NCBI RefSeq assembly: GCF_000698575.1
Contig: NZ_JFHD01000007.1
Coordinates: 186,001-250,000, forward strand
Direction: 5' to 3'
DNA length: 64,000 nucleotides
Origin: Caballeronia zhejiangensis
Lineage (GTDB): Bacteria > Pseudomonadota > Gammaproteobacteria > Burkholderiales > Burkholderiaceae
Positions within the stretch are counted from its first letter, which is position 1. Each line of letters starts with the position of its first letter. Shown in pieces: positions 1-8,008 of the stretch. Both the position numbers and the translations under genes were made by a program. Below the pieces are notes generated by a model. That model was not told the DNA's origin, ran no database searches, and worked only from the letters and a program-made list of their open reading frames with translations.

Positions 1-316
1 CCTTCGGGCCGGCGTCGAGGAACGCGCGGCGCATCGCGGCGCTGCTGCGCTCGCCGACCGCGCGGTTCAGAAAGCCTTCGGCATTCGCGGACGAATCGTC
101 GCGATTGACGCTCGCCGCGTGCTTCGACGCGGGAATCCACGTCGTGCCTGCCGAGTACGCGGTCGTTCCGCCGACGTATTCGGTGCTCTCGACGAGCAGC
201 ACCCGCGCGCCATCGATCGCCGCGACCAGCGCCGCCGACATGCCCGCGCCGCCCGCGCCGACCACGATTACATCGAAGGTCTCGTTCTGTTCCAGTTTGT
301 CCAGTGTCTCCGCCAT
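1..316 (-). CDS. FAD-dependent dehydrogenase, fumarate reductase/ketosteroid dehydrogenase type (3' end outside window)
   Basis: Only the first 105 residues lie in the window; the gene runs off the left edge. The N-terminus carries a dinucleotide-binding fold with GAGGAG at residues 20-25, followed by a strand ending in VLLVES and the [10 protein letters not shown] segment typical of FAD-binding fumarate reductase / 3-oxosteroid 1-dehydrogenase flavoproteins. The ATG at 316 opens directly into this fold. It is divergent from the epimerase gene across a 94-bp region holding a perfect 15-bp palindrome. The substrate cannot be told from the part visible. Confidence 0.8.
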   Translation of the reverse strand, partial: MAETLDKLEQNETFDVIVVGAGGAGMSAALVAAIDGARVLLVESTEYVGGTTAYSAGTTWIPASKHAASVNRDDSSANAEGFLNRAVGERSSAAMRRAFLDAGPK

Positions 317-348
317 GTGCACGCTTCCTGTAGAACTCTCTTTGATAT

Positions 349-363
349 TGGAATACTATTCCA
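349..363. promoter_or_regulatory. IclR-type operator palindrome
   Basis: TGGAATACTATTCCA is a perfect 7-1-7 inverted repeat in the divergent region between the FAD dehydrogenase and the epimerase. It keeps the GGAA...TTCC arms of the E. coli IclR site (known consensus TGGAAATNATTTCCA). The position suits control of both genes. Which regulator binds is inference; two IclR genes lie at 10576-12125. Confidence 0.55.
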
Positions 364-410
364 GAAACGCGACGTAAGCCAAGTTCTTTTTGAGACGATG
401 GAGAAACGGT

Positions 411-1298
411 ATGCGAGTGCTGGTTACAGGCGGAAGCGGCTTTCTGGCAGCGTGGGTCATGCGGCGGCTGCTCGCGCGCGGCATGGATGTGCGCGCATTC
501 GATGTCCGCGAGGACGCGCGCCTTCTGTACGCGCTCGCGCCCGAACGCGCCGGTGACGTGCAATGGCGGATCGGGGATATCGGCGAGGCGCGCGATGTGG
601 CGAACGCGCTCGACGGCTGCGATGCCGTCGTACATCTCGCGGGCGTGCTTACGCCCGCGTGCGCCGCCGATCCTGTGCGCGGCGCGCGCATCGATCTGAT
701 CGGCACGCTGAACGTGTTCGATGCGGCCATCGCGTGCGGTTTGCGCTCGGTGCTTTACGCGAGCAGCGCGGGCGTCTTCGGCCCCGACGATGGCGCGACG
801 CCCTTTCCGCTGACGCACTACGGCGCGTTCAAACTCGCGTGCGAAGGCTCGGCGCGGGCGTACTGGCACGATCATGGAATCGCGAGCATCGGATTCCGGC
901 CGCTCGTCGTGTACGGCGCCGGACGCGAGACCGGTTCGAGCGCGGGTCCGAGTCTCGCGTGCCGTGCGGCCGCGCGCGGCGAGCCGTACACGATTCCCTT
1001 CACGGGCGCGACCGGCCTCGTCTACGCCGATGACGTCGCCGCCGCCTACGAACTCGCGCTCGTGACCGCGTTCGACGGCGCGCACGCGTTCACGCTCGCA
1101 GGCGACATCACGCCGATGCAAAGCGTGGTCTCGACGCTCGAGCGCATCGCGCCCGGCGCGCGCATCGACGCAGCAGGCGCGCCGTTGCCCATCGCGACAT
1201 CCTTTCCCGACGATCCCGCGCTCGCCCGATCGCTGCCCGGCCTTCCGAAAACGCCGCTGATCGACGGATTGCGGCAAACCGTGGCGTTCTATCGATAG
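411..1298 (+). CDS. NAD-dependent epimerase/dehydratase (extended SDR)
   Basis: This 295-residue extended short-chain dehydrogenase has the N-terminal cofactor motif TGGSGFL (residues 6-12), a nucleotide-sugar epimerase-type core and the catalytic pair Tyr137/Lys141 in YGAFK, with the upstream Ser in ASSAG. The start is the ATG at 411, preceded by GAGAAA; a TTG at 390 in frame would add seven residues and has a poorer context. It likely acts on a sugar or lactone/polyol substrate in the cytosol. It shares the palindrome at 349-363 with the divergent FAD dehydrogenase, so the two are probably coregulated. The exact substrate is unknown. Confidence 0.8.
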   Translation: MRVLVTGGSGFLAAWVMRRLLARGMDVRAFDVREDARLLYALAPERAGDVQWRIGDIGEARDVANALDGCDAVVHLAGVLTPACAADPVRGARIDLIGTLNVFDAAIACGLRSVLYASSAGVFGPDDGATPFPLTHYGAFKLACEGSARAYWHDHGIASIGFRPLVVYGAGRETGSSAGPSLACRAAARGEPYTIPFTGATGLVYADDVAAAYELALVTAFDGAHAFTLAGDITPMQSVVSTLERIAPGARIDAAGAPLPIATSFPDDPALARSLPGLPKTPLIDGLRQTVAFYR

Positions 1299-1365
1299 AC
1301 GAAGCGGGTCTTGGCACCGCCTGTTCCTTGGGGCACGATCGCCTCTTCAGGAACACGGTGCCAGC

Positions 1366-3060
1366 ATGCAAAAAACGACACTGCTCAAAGGCATCCTGCC
1401 GATCAGCCGCGCCGCCGCGTGGCGCGACGCGCTCGCGGGCATCTCGCTCGCATCGATGGACATTCCGCAAGTGCTCGGCTATGCGCGCATCGCCGGCATG
1501 CCCGCGGTGACGGGCCTCTACACCGCGTTCCTGCCGCTCATCGCGTTTGCGCTGTTCGGGGCGTCGCGGCATCTGGTCGTCGCGGCCGATTCGGCGACCG
1601 CGACGATCTTCGCGAGCAAGGTTTCGTCGATGGCCGCGATGGGCAGCCCGCAATACGTCGCGCTGGCGGGCATGGTCGCGTTGCAGACGGCCGCGCTGCT
1701 CCTCGTCGCGCGGCTTTTCAAACTCGGCTTTCTCGCCGATTTCCTGTCGCGCACGGTGCTCACCGGTTTTCTCGCGGGCGTCGGCGTACAGGTGTCGATC
1801 GCGATGCTCGGCGATCTCTTCGGCATGACGGTGCCGTATCCGTCCTCGCGCAGTCTCGCCCAGCTTGCTTACGTGCTCGGTCATCTCGTGCACGCGCACG
1901 GACCGACGCTCGTGCTCGCGCTCGCCGTGGTCGTCGCGATTCTCGGCTGCAAGCGTTTCGCGCCGCGCCTGCCGATGCCGCTCATCGCGGTAATCGGCAG
2001 CATCGCCGCGAGCAAGGCGTTCGATTTCGCCGCGCACGGCATCTCGGTGCTCGGTCCGGTCGATGGCGGCCTGCCCGCGATCCGTTTTCCCGACATCACC
2101 TGGCAGCAATCGCTCGACCTCGTGCCGGTCGCGCTGTCGTGCTTCGTGATGATCATCGCGCAGAGCGCCGCCGCGGCGCGGGTCTTCGCGCAGCAGTATC
2201 GCGAGGACGTCGATACCAACAGCGACATCCTCGGTCTGGCCGCGGCGAACGCGGCGGCGGCCGTGAGCGGCACGTTCGTCGTCAACGGCAGTCCGACGCA
2301 GACCGCGATGGCCGACCGCGCCGGCACGCGCAGCCAGTTCGGACAGCTCGTGTTCGCGGCAGTCGTCGCCGTCGTGCTGCTCTTCTTGAGCGGCTTTCTG
2401 CGCTATCTGCCGCATTGCGTGCTGGCGGGCATCGTGTTCACGATCGCGATCGGGCTCATCAACGTGCAAAGCCTGAAGGACATTCGCGCGGAAAGCCCCG
2501 GCGAGTTCGCGCTCGCGCTCATCACGGCGGCTGCGGTGGTCATGGTGGGCGTCGAGCACGGCATTCTGCTCGCGGTGGCGTTATCGCTGCTGCGGCACGT
2601 GCGCCACAGCTATCATCCGCACACGATGGTGCTCACGCCCGTCGCGCCCGGCAAACCGTGGCAGTACGAGCCGACGAGGCCCGCCGCGATGACCGCGCCG
2701 CACCTGATCGTCTATCGCTTCGGCGCAGATCTGTTCTATGCGAACGATCACTTCTTCGCGTCCGAAGTGACGAATCTCGTCGATACGGCGCCGGACGAGT
2801 TGCGCCATTTTGTCGTCGATGCCGGCGCGATCACGGACCTCGATTATTCGGCGGCCCGCACCATCGGCGAACTGGTCGAAACGCTGCGCGCACGCGGCGT
2901 CGTCGTGATATTCGGACGCGTGAACCGCTTCCTGCGCAGCGACATGGACCGGCACGGACTGACGCCCGCGCTCGGCGCATCGAACGTGTACGACACACTT
3001 CACGAAGCGCTGGCAGCGGCTGGCGCAAGTCCGGGCGCGCACGAGCCGAACGTTCTCTGA
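1366..3060 (+). CDS. SulP family anion transporter with STAS domain
   Basis: A 564-residue inner-membrane protein with the SulP/SLC26 layout. A hydrophobic core of about 10-14 segments begins with the family-typical region containing SMDIPQVLGYARIAGMPAV and GLYTAFLPL. It includes NGSPTQTAMADRAGTRSQ and ends in a cytoplasmic STAS domain over roughly the last 120 residues (VYRFGADLFYAN through the HFVVDAGAITDLDYSA strand). SulP proteins move sulfate, bicarbonate or dicarboxylates by proton or sodium symport; the substrate cannot be read from sequence. It follows the epimerase by 67 bp and may be cotranscribed with it. Confidence 0.88.
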   Translation: MQKTTLLKGILPISRAAAWRDALAGISLASMDIPQVLGYARIAGMPAVTGLYTAFLPLIAFALFGASRHLVVAADSATATIFASKVSSMAAMGSPQYVALAGMVALQTAALLLVARLFKLGFLADFLSRTVLTGFLAGVGVQVSIAMLGDLFGMTVPYPSSRSLAQLAYVLGHLVHAHGPTLVLALAVVVAILGCKRFAPRLPMPLIAVIGSIAASKAFDFAAHGISVLGPVDGGLPAIRFPDITWQQSLDLVPVALSCFVMIIAQSAAAARVFAQQYREDVDTNSDILGLAAANAAAAVSGTFVVNGSPTQTAMADRAGTRSQFGQLVFAAVVAVVLLFLSGFLRYLPHCVLAGIVFTIAIGLINVQSLKDIRAESPGEFALALITAAAVVMVGVEHGILLAVALSLLRHVRHSYHPHTMVLTPVAPGKPWQYEPTRPAAMTAPHLIVYRFGADLFYANDHFFASEVTNLVDTAPDELRHFVVDAGAITDLDYSAARTIGELVETLRARGVVVIFGRVNRFLRSDMDRHGLTPALGASNVYDTLHEALAAAGASPGAHEPNVL

Positions 3061-3150
3061 ATGCGCGTTGGCAGCCGTCTGTCTGCCGGCGTTTTTTGGT
3101 GGTCGCGACTCGGGAAGACCGTTAGTTGCCTTCCTTCAAGTAGCAATTTT

Positions 3151-3182
3151 GTTGAATAGCATTCCATTTTCAACTAGCATTC
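3151..3182. promoter_or_regulatory. Candidate operator upstream of the AroE-like gene
   Basis: TTGAATAGCATTCCA at 3152-3166 matches the 349-363 palindrome at 12 of 15 positions. It sits inside a wider inverted repeat with arms GTTGAA (3151-3156) and TTCAAC (3169-3174). TAGCATTC also recurs 18 bp apart (3157 and 3175). The site is about 70 bp ahead of the start at 3235, where a regulator site is expected. Confidence 0.4.
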
Positions 3183-3234
3183 AGCGAGTGCGGTCACACT
3201 ATTTTCCGATCACGGATCAGGAGGCAATCGAGGC

Positions 3235-4062
3235 ATGGCGCAGGACACTTCTTTTTCCGCATCGCTCGATGCGGGCTTGAGCGGCGCGACGCGCGTCTAT
3301 TTCATCGTCGGCGATCCGATCGCGCAGGTACGCTCGCCTTCCGGCGTAACAGCGGCGCTGCGTGCGGCGGGACGCGATGCAATCGTGATTCCGGCGCACG
3401 TCGCGCCCGAAGATCTCGGCGCGTTTTTCGCGGGCATCGCGCCGCTGCGCAATTGCGACGGCGTGATCGTCACCGTCCCGCACAAGTTCAGCGCGACCGA
3501 ATACTGCCGTTCGCTGACCGATGAAGGCGCGTTCCTCGGCGCGGTCAACATGCTGAAGCGCAATGCCGACGGCACCTGGCACGGCGGCGCGTCGGACGGC
3601 ATCGGCATGGTGGCGGCGTTGAGAGATGCGGGCTGCGACCCGAAGGGCAAACGCGCGCTGCTGATCGGTGCGGGCGGCGCGGGTTCGGCGATCGGCCACG
3701 CGCTCGTCGATGCGGGCGTGGCCTCGCTCGCGATCCGCGATTTCGACGCCGCGCGCACCGGCGCCCTCGCCTCGCGCCTCGCTGCGCTGGGGCGCGGCGC
3801 GGTGAGCGTCGCCGACGATTCGGCTGCCGAAACCTACGATCTCATCGTGAATGCGTCGCCGGCGGGCATGCGTCCGGGCGACCCGCTGCCGATCGACGTC
3901 TCGCGCCTGCCACCGACGACCTTCGTCGGCGATGTCGTGACGAAGCCGCCGGTCACGCCTTTCATCGAGGCCGCCCGCGCGCGAGGCTGCACGACCGTCA
4001 CCGGCACGCAGATGTTCGGGCGCGTGTGCGATGCGATCGTCGCGTATCTATTGAAGGGGTGA
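3235..4062 (+). CDS. Shikimate/quinate 5-dehydrogenase-like protein (AroE family)
   Basis: 275 residues with the two-domain AroE fold. The N-terminal substrate domain has the catalytic Lys84 in VPHK, Asn105 in VNML and Asp121 in ASDG (family NTDG). The C-terminal NAD(P) domain has GAGGAG at 145-150. The family's SxS substrate loop is replaced by VRSPSG, which fits a paralogue rather than the biosynthetic AroE, so quinate or another hydroaromatic acid is possible. Upstream lies AGGAGG-like GGATCAGGAGG. The promoter contains a site related to the IclR-like palindrome at 349, hinting at one regulon with the FAD dehydrogenase and epimerase (inference). Confidence 0.8.
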   Translation: MAQDTSFSASLDAGLSGATRVYFIVGDPIAQVRSPSGVTAALRAAGRDAIVIPAHVAPEDLGAFFAGIAPLRNCDGVIVTVPHKFSATEYCRSLTDEGAFLGAVNMLKRNADGTWHGGASDGIGMVAALRDAGCDPKGKRALLIGAGGAGSAIGHALVDAGVASLAIRDFDAARTGALASRLAALGRGAVSVADDSAAETYDLIVNASPAGMRPGDPLPIDVSRLPPTTFVGDVVTKPPVTPFIEAARARGCTTVTGTQMFGRVCDAIVAYLLKG

Positions 4063-4319
4063 ATCGCGGGACCGTTTGCCGTGCGAGGAATCGGAGCAAT
4101 CTGGTTCAATCGCGAAACACGATCAGTCAACATTCCCGCCGCGCATTCGCGTCCCTCGCGAAGCGCGCCGGCTTGCAAGCTCCGGAACGAATCGTCGACG
4201 AACGCCGCCCCTTCGAAGGCGGCGTATTTCTGCGCCACGTTCCCGCCACGCCGGCGCTAGCGGCCGATTCCACAAGACTCGTGCGCTCGCATCGAGGGCA
4301 ATGGAAGGAAGAGGCTGGA

Positions 4320-4784
4320 ATGAACTCGGATCGAAAAACAATTCAACGCGTTGCGCGAGCTGGCTTCGCGGCCATCGCATATGCCGTTCTCGCGGCGTGC
4401 GCATCGGGACCGGGCGCATCGGCGCCGCTGCCGGCTGACGGCACGCTCGCGACCGGCCGCATAGTTGGCAAACAGTATTTGACGACTGTGTCGACGAACA
4501 CGGCTTCTTCTTCCGGACCGACCGTCGGCGTGGGCGGCGGCGGCATCGGCGGCAATGGATGGAACGGCGTGGGCGGCGGCGCAGGCCTGAGCTTCGACCT
4601 GACGAACCTGTTCCAGAAGGCCCCGGAACAGACCGCGAAAATCTACCGCTACAGCGTGCAGATGAAGGACGGCTCGAAGCGCGACATCGACAGCCCGCTC
4701 GATCTCAACGAGGGTGCCTGCGTGACGACGATCGACTCGAGCCAGCCCGGCTACCCGAGACTGACGGGCGCGGACGCCTGCTGA
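4320..4784 (+). CDS. Small outer-membrane-type lipoprotein with glycine-rich loop
   Basis: A 154-residue lipoprotein. The ATG at 4320 follows GGAAGAGG and opens a signal peptide ending in the lipobox VLAAC, with the lipidated Cys at residue 27. The mature part has a Gly-rich stretch (GVGGGGIGGNGWNGVGGG, about 70-87) and a C-terminal Tyr/Lys-rich beta-type segment with two late Cys residues. This recalls SlyB/glycine-zipper 2TM lipoproteins but without a clear second domain match. The last 34 nt overlap the 3' end of the convergent TPR gene. Confidence 0.7.
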   Translation: MNSDRKTIQRVARAGFAAIAYAVLAACASGPGASAPLPADGTLATGRIVGKQYLTTVSTNTASSSGPTVGVGGGGIGGNGWNGVGGGAGLSFDLTNLFQKAPEQTAKIYRYSVQMKDGSKRDIDSPLDLNEGACVTTIDSSQPGYPRLTGADAC

Positions 4785-6100
4785 TCTTCCGGCGCCGCTC
4801 GTCCGATGAGCCGCCCCGACACCGCCGCAGCGACGCGCCTGATAACCGGGGCCCAATCGCCCGGTTCGCGCTGACGAATGAGCCGCACCGAGTCGTACCA
4901 CGGCTGCGTCTCGTCTTCACCCCAACACCAATGCGACGCGCGATCGATCATCGCCAGCACCGGCTTGCCGAGCGCGCCGGCGAGATGCAGCGGCGAACTG
5001 TCGATGGTCACGAGCACATCCAGCGCGCTGACGAACGCGGCGGAATCATGAAACTGCTCGCGATAGTCGGGCACGCCGGCGATACGCGCGCCCGCCGAAC
5101 GCATTGCGGCAATATCGTCTTCGCGGCCCGGCGCAACGGGATGGAACGTGACGTTCGGCAGGCTCCAGAGCGGCGCGAGCGCTTCGACGGGAATGCTGCG
5201 CTGGGCGTCGCGACGATGCGTCGGGCTGCCCGCCCACACGAGACCGACGCGCAACGCATGGGTGCCGTCCGATGCGAGTTCGCGCCGCCACGCGTCGATG
5301 CGCTCAGGCGCGGCGTGAAGATACGCGCGGCCATCGACGTGATGCGGCAGCAGACCGATCCAGACAGGCAGGCTCATCATGCCGACGGTGTAATCGACCG
5401 TGCCGAAGTCGTGCGCTTCGATCTGCACGCAGTCCGGCACGAACCGCCGCACCAGCGGATACAGCGCCGAACGCACCGCCAATAGCGTCGCGCCGCCGTT
5501 TCTTCGCACGCCCTCCGCGAATTGCGGAAAGTACCGCACGAATTGAATGTCGTCGCCCAGGCCGAGTTCGCTGTAAACCACGACGCGCTTGCCGTCGAGC
5601 GGCTGCCCGCGCCAGCCCGGCGCGAGCCGCTCCATGCGCGCGACGACGCCGTTGTCGCCCTGTTCCGATGTGCGGCGATCGAAGCGCATCCAGCCGCTGC
5701 GCCACGCGCCGCGCCGCAATTCGAGGTCGGCGAGATCGACGGCGAGCCAGGCCGCATCGGGCGTCTGCGAGAGCGCCAGACGGTACATCGCTTCCGCTTC
5801 GCCGTAGCGCGACTGCTCGTTGAGGTACATGGCGATTGCGCCGGTCACGTGACCATTGTCCGGATGATGCCGCGCGGCTTCGCGCATGATCGCTTCCGCC
5901 GATACGCTGTCGTGACGCAGCCAATAGCAATGACTCAGTTGCCAGCGAAGCTCGTAGTCTCTCGGGAATCGTTCCAGTGCTTCGACGCAGAAACGTTCGA
6001 GCGCGAGCCAGTCGCCCGAGCGGCGAATGTCGAGCGCGACGGCCAGCGCGTGGGCCGCATCGGACAAAGAGAGCGGAGGTGCGAATGAATCGGAGTACAT
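4751..6100 (-). CDS. TPR protein with GT9-like glycosyltransferase domain
   Basis: About 449 residues from the ATG at 6100; an upstream in-frame ATG at 6154 would add 18 residues of poor character. Residues about 10-145 form helical TPR-type repeats. The rest resembles the ADP-heptose/GT9 glycosyltransferase fold: VVYSELGLGDDIQFVRY, then GLVWAGSPTHRRDAQRSI, then VTIDSSPLHLAGALGKPV, the nucleotide-sugar region. Such TPR-GT proteins are common in Burkholderiaceae and are thought to glycosylate surface structures or proteins. No partner gene sits beside it. Its 3' end overlaps the lipoprotein gene tail to tail. Confidence 0.75.
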   Translation of the reverse strand: MYSDSFAPPLSLSDAAHALAVALDIRRSGDWLALERFCVEALERFPRDYELRWQLSHCYWLRHDSVSAEAIMREAARHHPDNGHVTGAIAMYLNEQSRYGEAEAMYRLALSQTPDAAWLAVDLADLELRRGAWRSGWMRFDRRTSEQGDNGVVARMERLAPGWRGQPLDGKRVVVYSELGLGDDIQFVRYFPQFAEGVRRNGGATLLAVRSALYPLVRRFVPDCVQIEAHDFGTVDYTVGMMSLPVWIGLLPHHVDGRAYLHAAPERIDAWRRELASDGTHALRVGLVWAGSPTHRRDAQRSIPVEALAPLWSLPNVTFHPVAPGREDDIAAMRSAGARIAGVPDYREQFHDSAAFVSALDVLVTIDSSPLHLAGALGKPVLAMIDRASHWCWGEDETQPWYDSVRLIRQREPGDWAPVIRRVAAAVSGRLIGRAAPEDQQASAPVSLG

Positions 6101-6272
6101 GAATGACTGCAATAGAACGGTGTTTGAAACGCGTGCTGAGTTTATATGAATCAAGGTTCATAGGAATACCGTAAAGCACGAGATAAATCCGAAAATAGCA
6201 ATGCCGGATCGTTTAATCTGCATATCGAACTATCTTCAGGTCATGCTGAAATGCAGTGATTCGAATCGGCGA

Positions 6273-6301
6273 TTGTGTGCGGCGCGGCGCTTTGCCATAC
6301 T
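6273..6301 (+). promoter_or_regulatory. Sigma-70-type promoter of the candidate small RNA
   Basis: A -35-like TTGTGT (6273-6278) and a -10-like CATACT (6296-6301) are separated by exactly 17 bp. The predicted start is near 6308, just ahead of the structured element. The boxes match consensus at 3/6 and 4/6, so the support is mainly spacing and position. Confidence 0.4.
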
Positions 6302-6307
6302 GAGTTC

Positions 6308-6393
6308 ATTCGCCCTGTCTCCTCAAGCGTCCGCACTCGACTAACGAGCCCACAAGCGGACGCTCTCGCCGCCTCCCCGGGCGGCGTTTTTTT
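6308..6393 (+). ncRNA. Candidate small RNA ending in an intrinsic terminator
   Basis: A perfect 9-bp stem AGCGTCCGC (6326-6334) / GCGGACGCT (6356-6364) has an inner CTCG/CGAG stem in its loop. The terminator hairpin at 6368-6385 follows at once. The 5' arm has a C-rich CTGTCTCCTC stretch that could pair with Shine-Dalgarno sequences. No open reading frame fits. Either it is an independent sRNA of about 86 nt or an attenuating leader of the hydrolase gene whose ATG is 90 nt downstream. Confidence 0.5.
6368..6393 (+). terminator. Rho-independent terminator
   Basis: Perfect 6-bp stem GCCGCC (6368-6373) / GGCGGC (6380-6385) with a 6-nt C-rich loop, followed by G and seven T residues (6387-6393). 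No rightward protein gene lies upstream, so it most likely ends the candidate small RNA. Confidence 0.75.
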
Positions 6394-6482
6394 GCACGCG
6401 GCCTATTACCTCTGGCGTAATTGTCCGGCTCACTTTCTCCTGCGACGATGCACTCACACTGTTCATCGACGAGGAGACGGAA

Positions 6483-7328
6483 ATGCCTGCAAAGCACTCA
6501 CGCCCAGGTTTTATCGCGACCGCAGACGGCGTCGAATTGTTCTATCGCGACTGGCATCCGCAAGGCACGCCGGGCAACGGCAGGACGATCGTCTTCGTTC
6601 CGAGCTATTCGCTGCCAGGCGACATGTGGGCCTATCAAATGCTGTCGCTCGCGCGACAGGGCTTTCGCTGCGTCACCTACGACCGGCGCGGCCACGGACG
6701 ATCGAGCGATCCGGGCGGCGGCTACGACTACGACACGCTTGCGGACGATCTCGCCGCACTCATCGATGCGCTCGATCTGTCGGACGTGACGCTCGTCGGC
6801 TATTCGATGGGCGGCGCCGAAGCCGTGCGCTATCTGACGCGTCACGGCAGCACGCGCGTTGCGCGCCTCGCGTTGATCGCTTCGACCTTGCCGATGCTCG
6901 CGAAGACGCCGGACAATCCCGACGGCATCGACCGCGACTACAACGATGCCTTCCTGCACGACTTGACGACGGACTATCCGCAATGGCTGGCCGACAACGC
7001 GCGTCCCTTCGCCGGGCCGGGCGCGTCGCAGGCCATGATCGACTGGATTCGGGAAATGGCATTGCGCACGTCGCATCAGGCGCTTTTCGCGTGCAACGAA
7101 ACCGTCAATCGCGGCGATTTCCGCAACGAGTTGCGCGACATCGACGTCCCGACGCTCATCGTGCAAGGCGATCGCGACGAATCGAATCCGCTCGAACTGA
7201 CTTCGCAGCGCACGGCGCGCCTGATTCCGAACGCGCGGCTCGTCGTCTATGAAGGCGCGCCGCACGGCATCTTTCTGAGCGACGCGGCGCGGCTGACGGC
7301 GGATATCGGCGCTTTTGCGTCGGCGTAG
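6483..7328 (+). CDS. Alpha/beta hydrolase (non-heme chloroperoxidase/esterase type)
   Basis: 281 residues. The ATG at 6483 follows GAGGAGACGGAA. The fold is the chloroperoxidase-like alpha/beta hydrolase: DRRGHGRSSD after strand 3, nucleophile Ser in GYSMGGAE, the acid in VQGDRDES, and the catalytic His in APHGIF near the C-terminus. All triad residues are present, so an esterase/lactonase or perhydrolase activity is expected; halogenation is not implied. No signal peptide is seen. It stands alone behind the sRNA-like element. Confidence 0.85.
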   Translation: MPAKHSRPGFIATADGVELFYRDWHPQGTPGNGRTIVFVPSYSLPGDMWAYQMLSLARQGFRCVTYDRRGHGRSSDPGGGYDYDTLADDLAALIDALDLSDVTLVGYSMGGAEAVRYLTRHGSTRVARLALIASTLPMLAKTPDNPDGIDRDYNDAFLHDLTTDYPQWLADNARPFAGPGASQAMIDWIREMALRTSHQALFACNETVNRGDFRNELRDIDVPTLIVQGDRDESNPLELTSQRTARLIPNARLVVYEGAPHGIFLSDAARLTADIGAFASA

Positions 7329-7528
7329 CGATTGGCGCTCTGTTCCGGCGGCTTAATAACAAGTTCGGCGTTTGTCGGATAAGCGCTGAGTCCTGACGCG
7401 TTTGAAAACACTCATAACAATAGACTCTGGAAGAATCCCGGCACACCATAGCACTGCGAATCGACATTCCACCGCGCGGCTCTGCAATCGCCGCGCAATC
7501 CGCCCCACGTCCACCGGAGTCCATCGCA

Positions 7529-8005
7529 ATGATCTTCCACGCCTCCATTCCCGCCCACGATCCGAAACACGTCGCGCAAGTGCTCGCCGAACTGTGGGAT
7601 GGCTTCGCCGCGCCCTTCTCGCCCTTTCCCGGCGCGTGGATGGCGGTCGCCGGCGACGATCGCGGCAGCATCATCGAGGTCTATCCGAGCGATCAGGTCA
7701 TCACGCCGGGCGGCGGTCACGAGGAAAGCGTCAGCTATGGCGCGGACACGGTGAAGCGCCCGCAGTACAGCGCGTTCCACATGGCCATCGCGACGAAGCT
7801 GAACGCAGAGGAAGTCATCGCGATCGGCGAACGCGAAGGCTGGCGTGCGGTGCGCTGCACGCGCGGCGACAACTTCTTCCACGTCGTCGAATTCTGGATC
7901 GAGAACTCGACGATGCTCGAATTCCTCACACCCGACATGCAGGCCGAATATCTCGCCTTCGCGACGCCGGAAAACTTCAAGGCGATGGCCGCGGCTGCGG
8001 CCTGA
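7529..8005 (+). CDS. Conserved hypothetical protein, 158 aa
   Basis: I do not recognise a named family with certainty. The protein is soluble, lacks a signal peptide or membrane segment, and reads like an alpha+beta domain with conserved-looking segments GAWMAVAGDD, YGADTVKRPQYSAFH and RCTRGDNFFHVVEFWIEN. Such spacing of His/Glu residues recalls metal-binding VOC-like folds, but that is a guess. CCGGAG at 7514-7519 supports the ATG at 7529. The next gene (MFS) converges and ends 3 bp away. Confidence 0.7.
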   Translation: MIFHASIPAHDPKHVAQVLAELWDGFAAPFSPFPGAWMAVAGDDRGSIIEVYPSDQVITPGGGHEESVSYGADTVKRPQYSAFHMAIATKLNAEEVIAIGEREGWRAVRCTRGDNFFHVVEFWIENSTMLEFLTPDMQAEYLAFATPENFKAMAAAAA

Positions 8006-8008
8006 CGC

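Larger units (their letters stand above)
6101..6482. other. Divergent intergenic region with RNA-like element
   Basis: This 382-bp gap separates the leftward TPR gene from the rightward hydrolase. The left 150 bp are A+T-richer than the neighbours and should hold the TPR promoter, though I could not fix one. The right half carries the candidate small RNA listed separately (promoter, 9-bp stem, terminator). The final 89 bp before the hydrolase contain only its ribosome site (GAGGAGACGG). Confidence 0.6.

Noticed and set aside
1108-2559. 483-codon minus-strand ORF opposite the SulP gene
   Set aside because: Arg/His/Glu-rich composition typical of the antisense of high-G+C coding DNA; the opposite strand encodes a clear SulP transporter.
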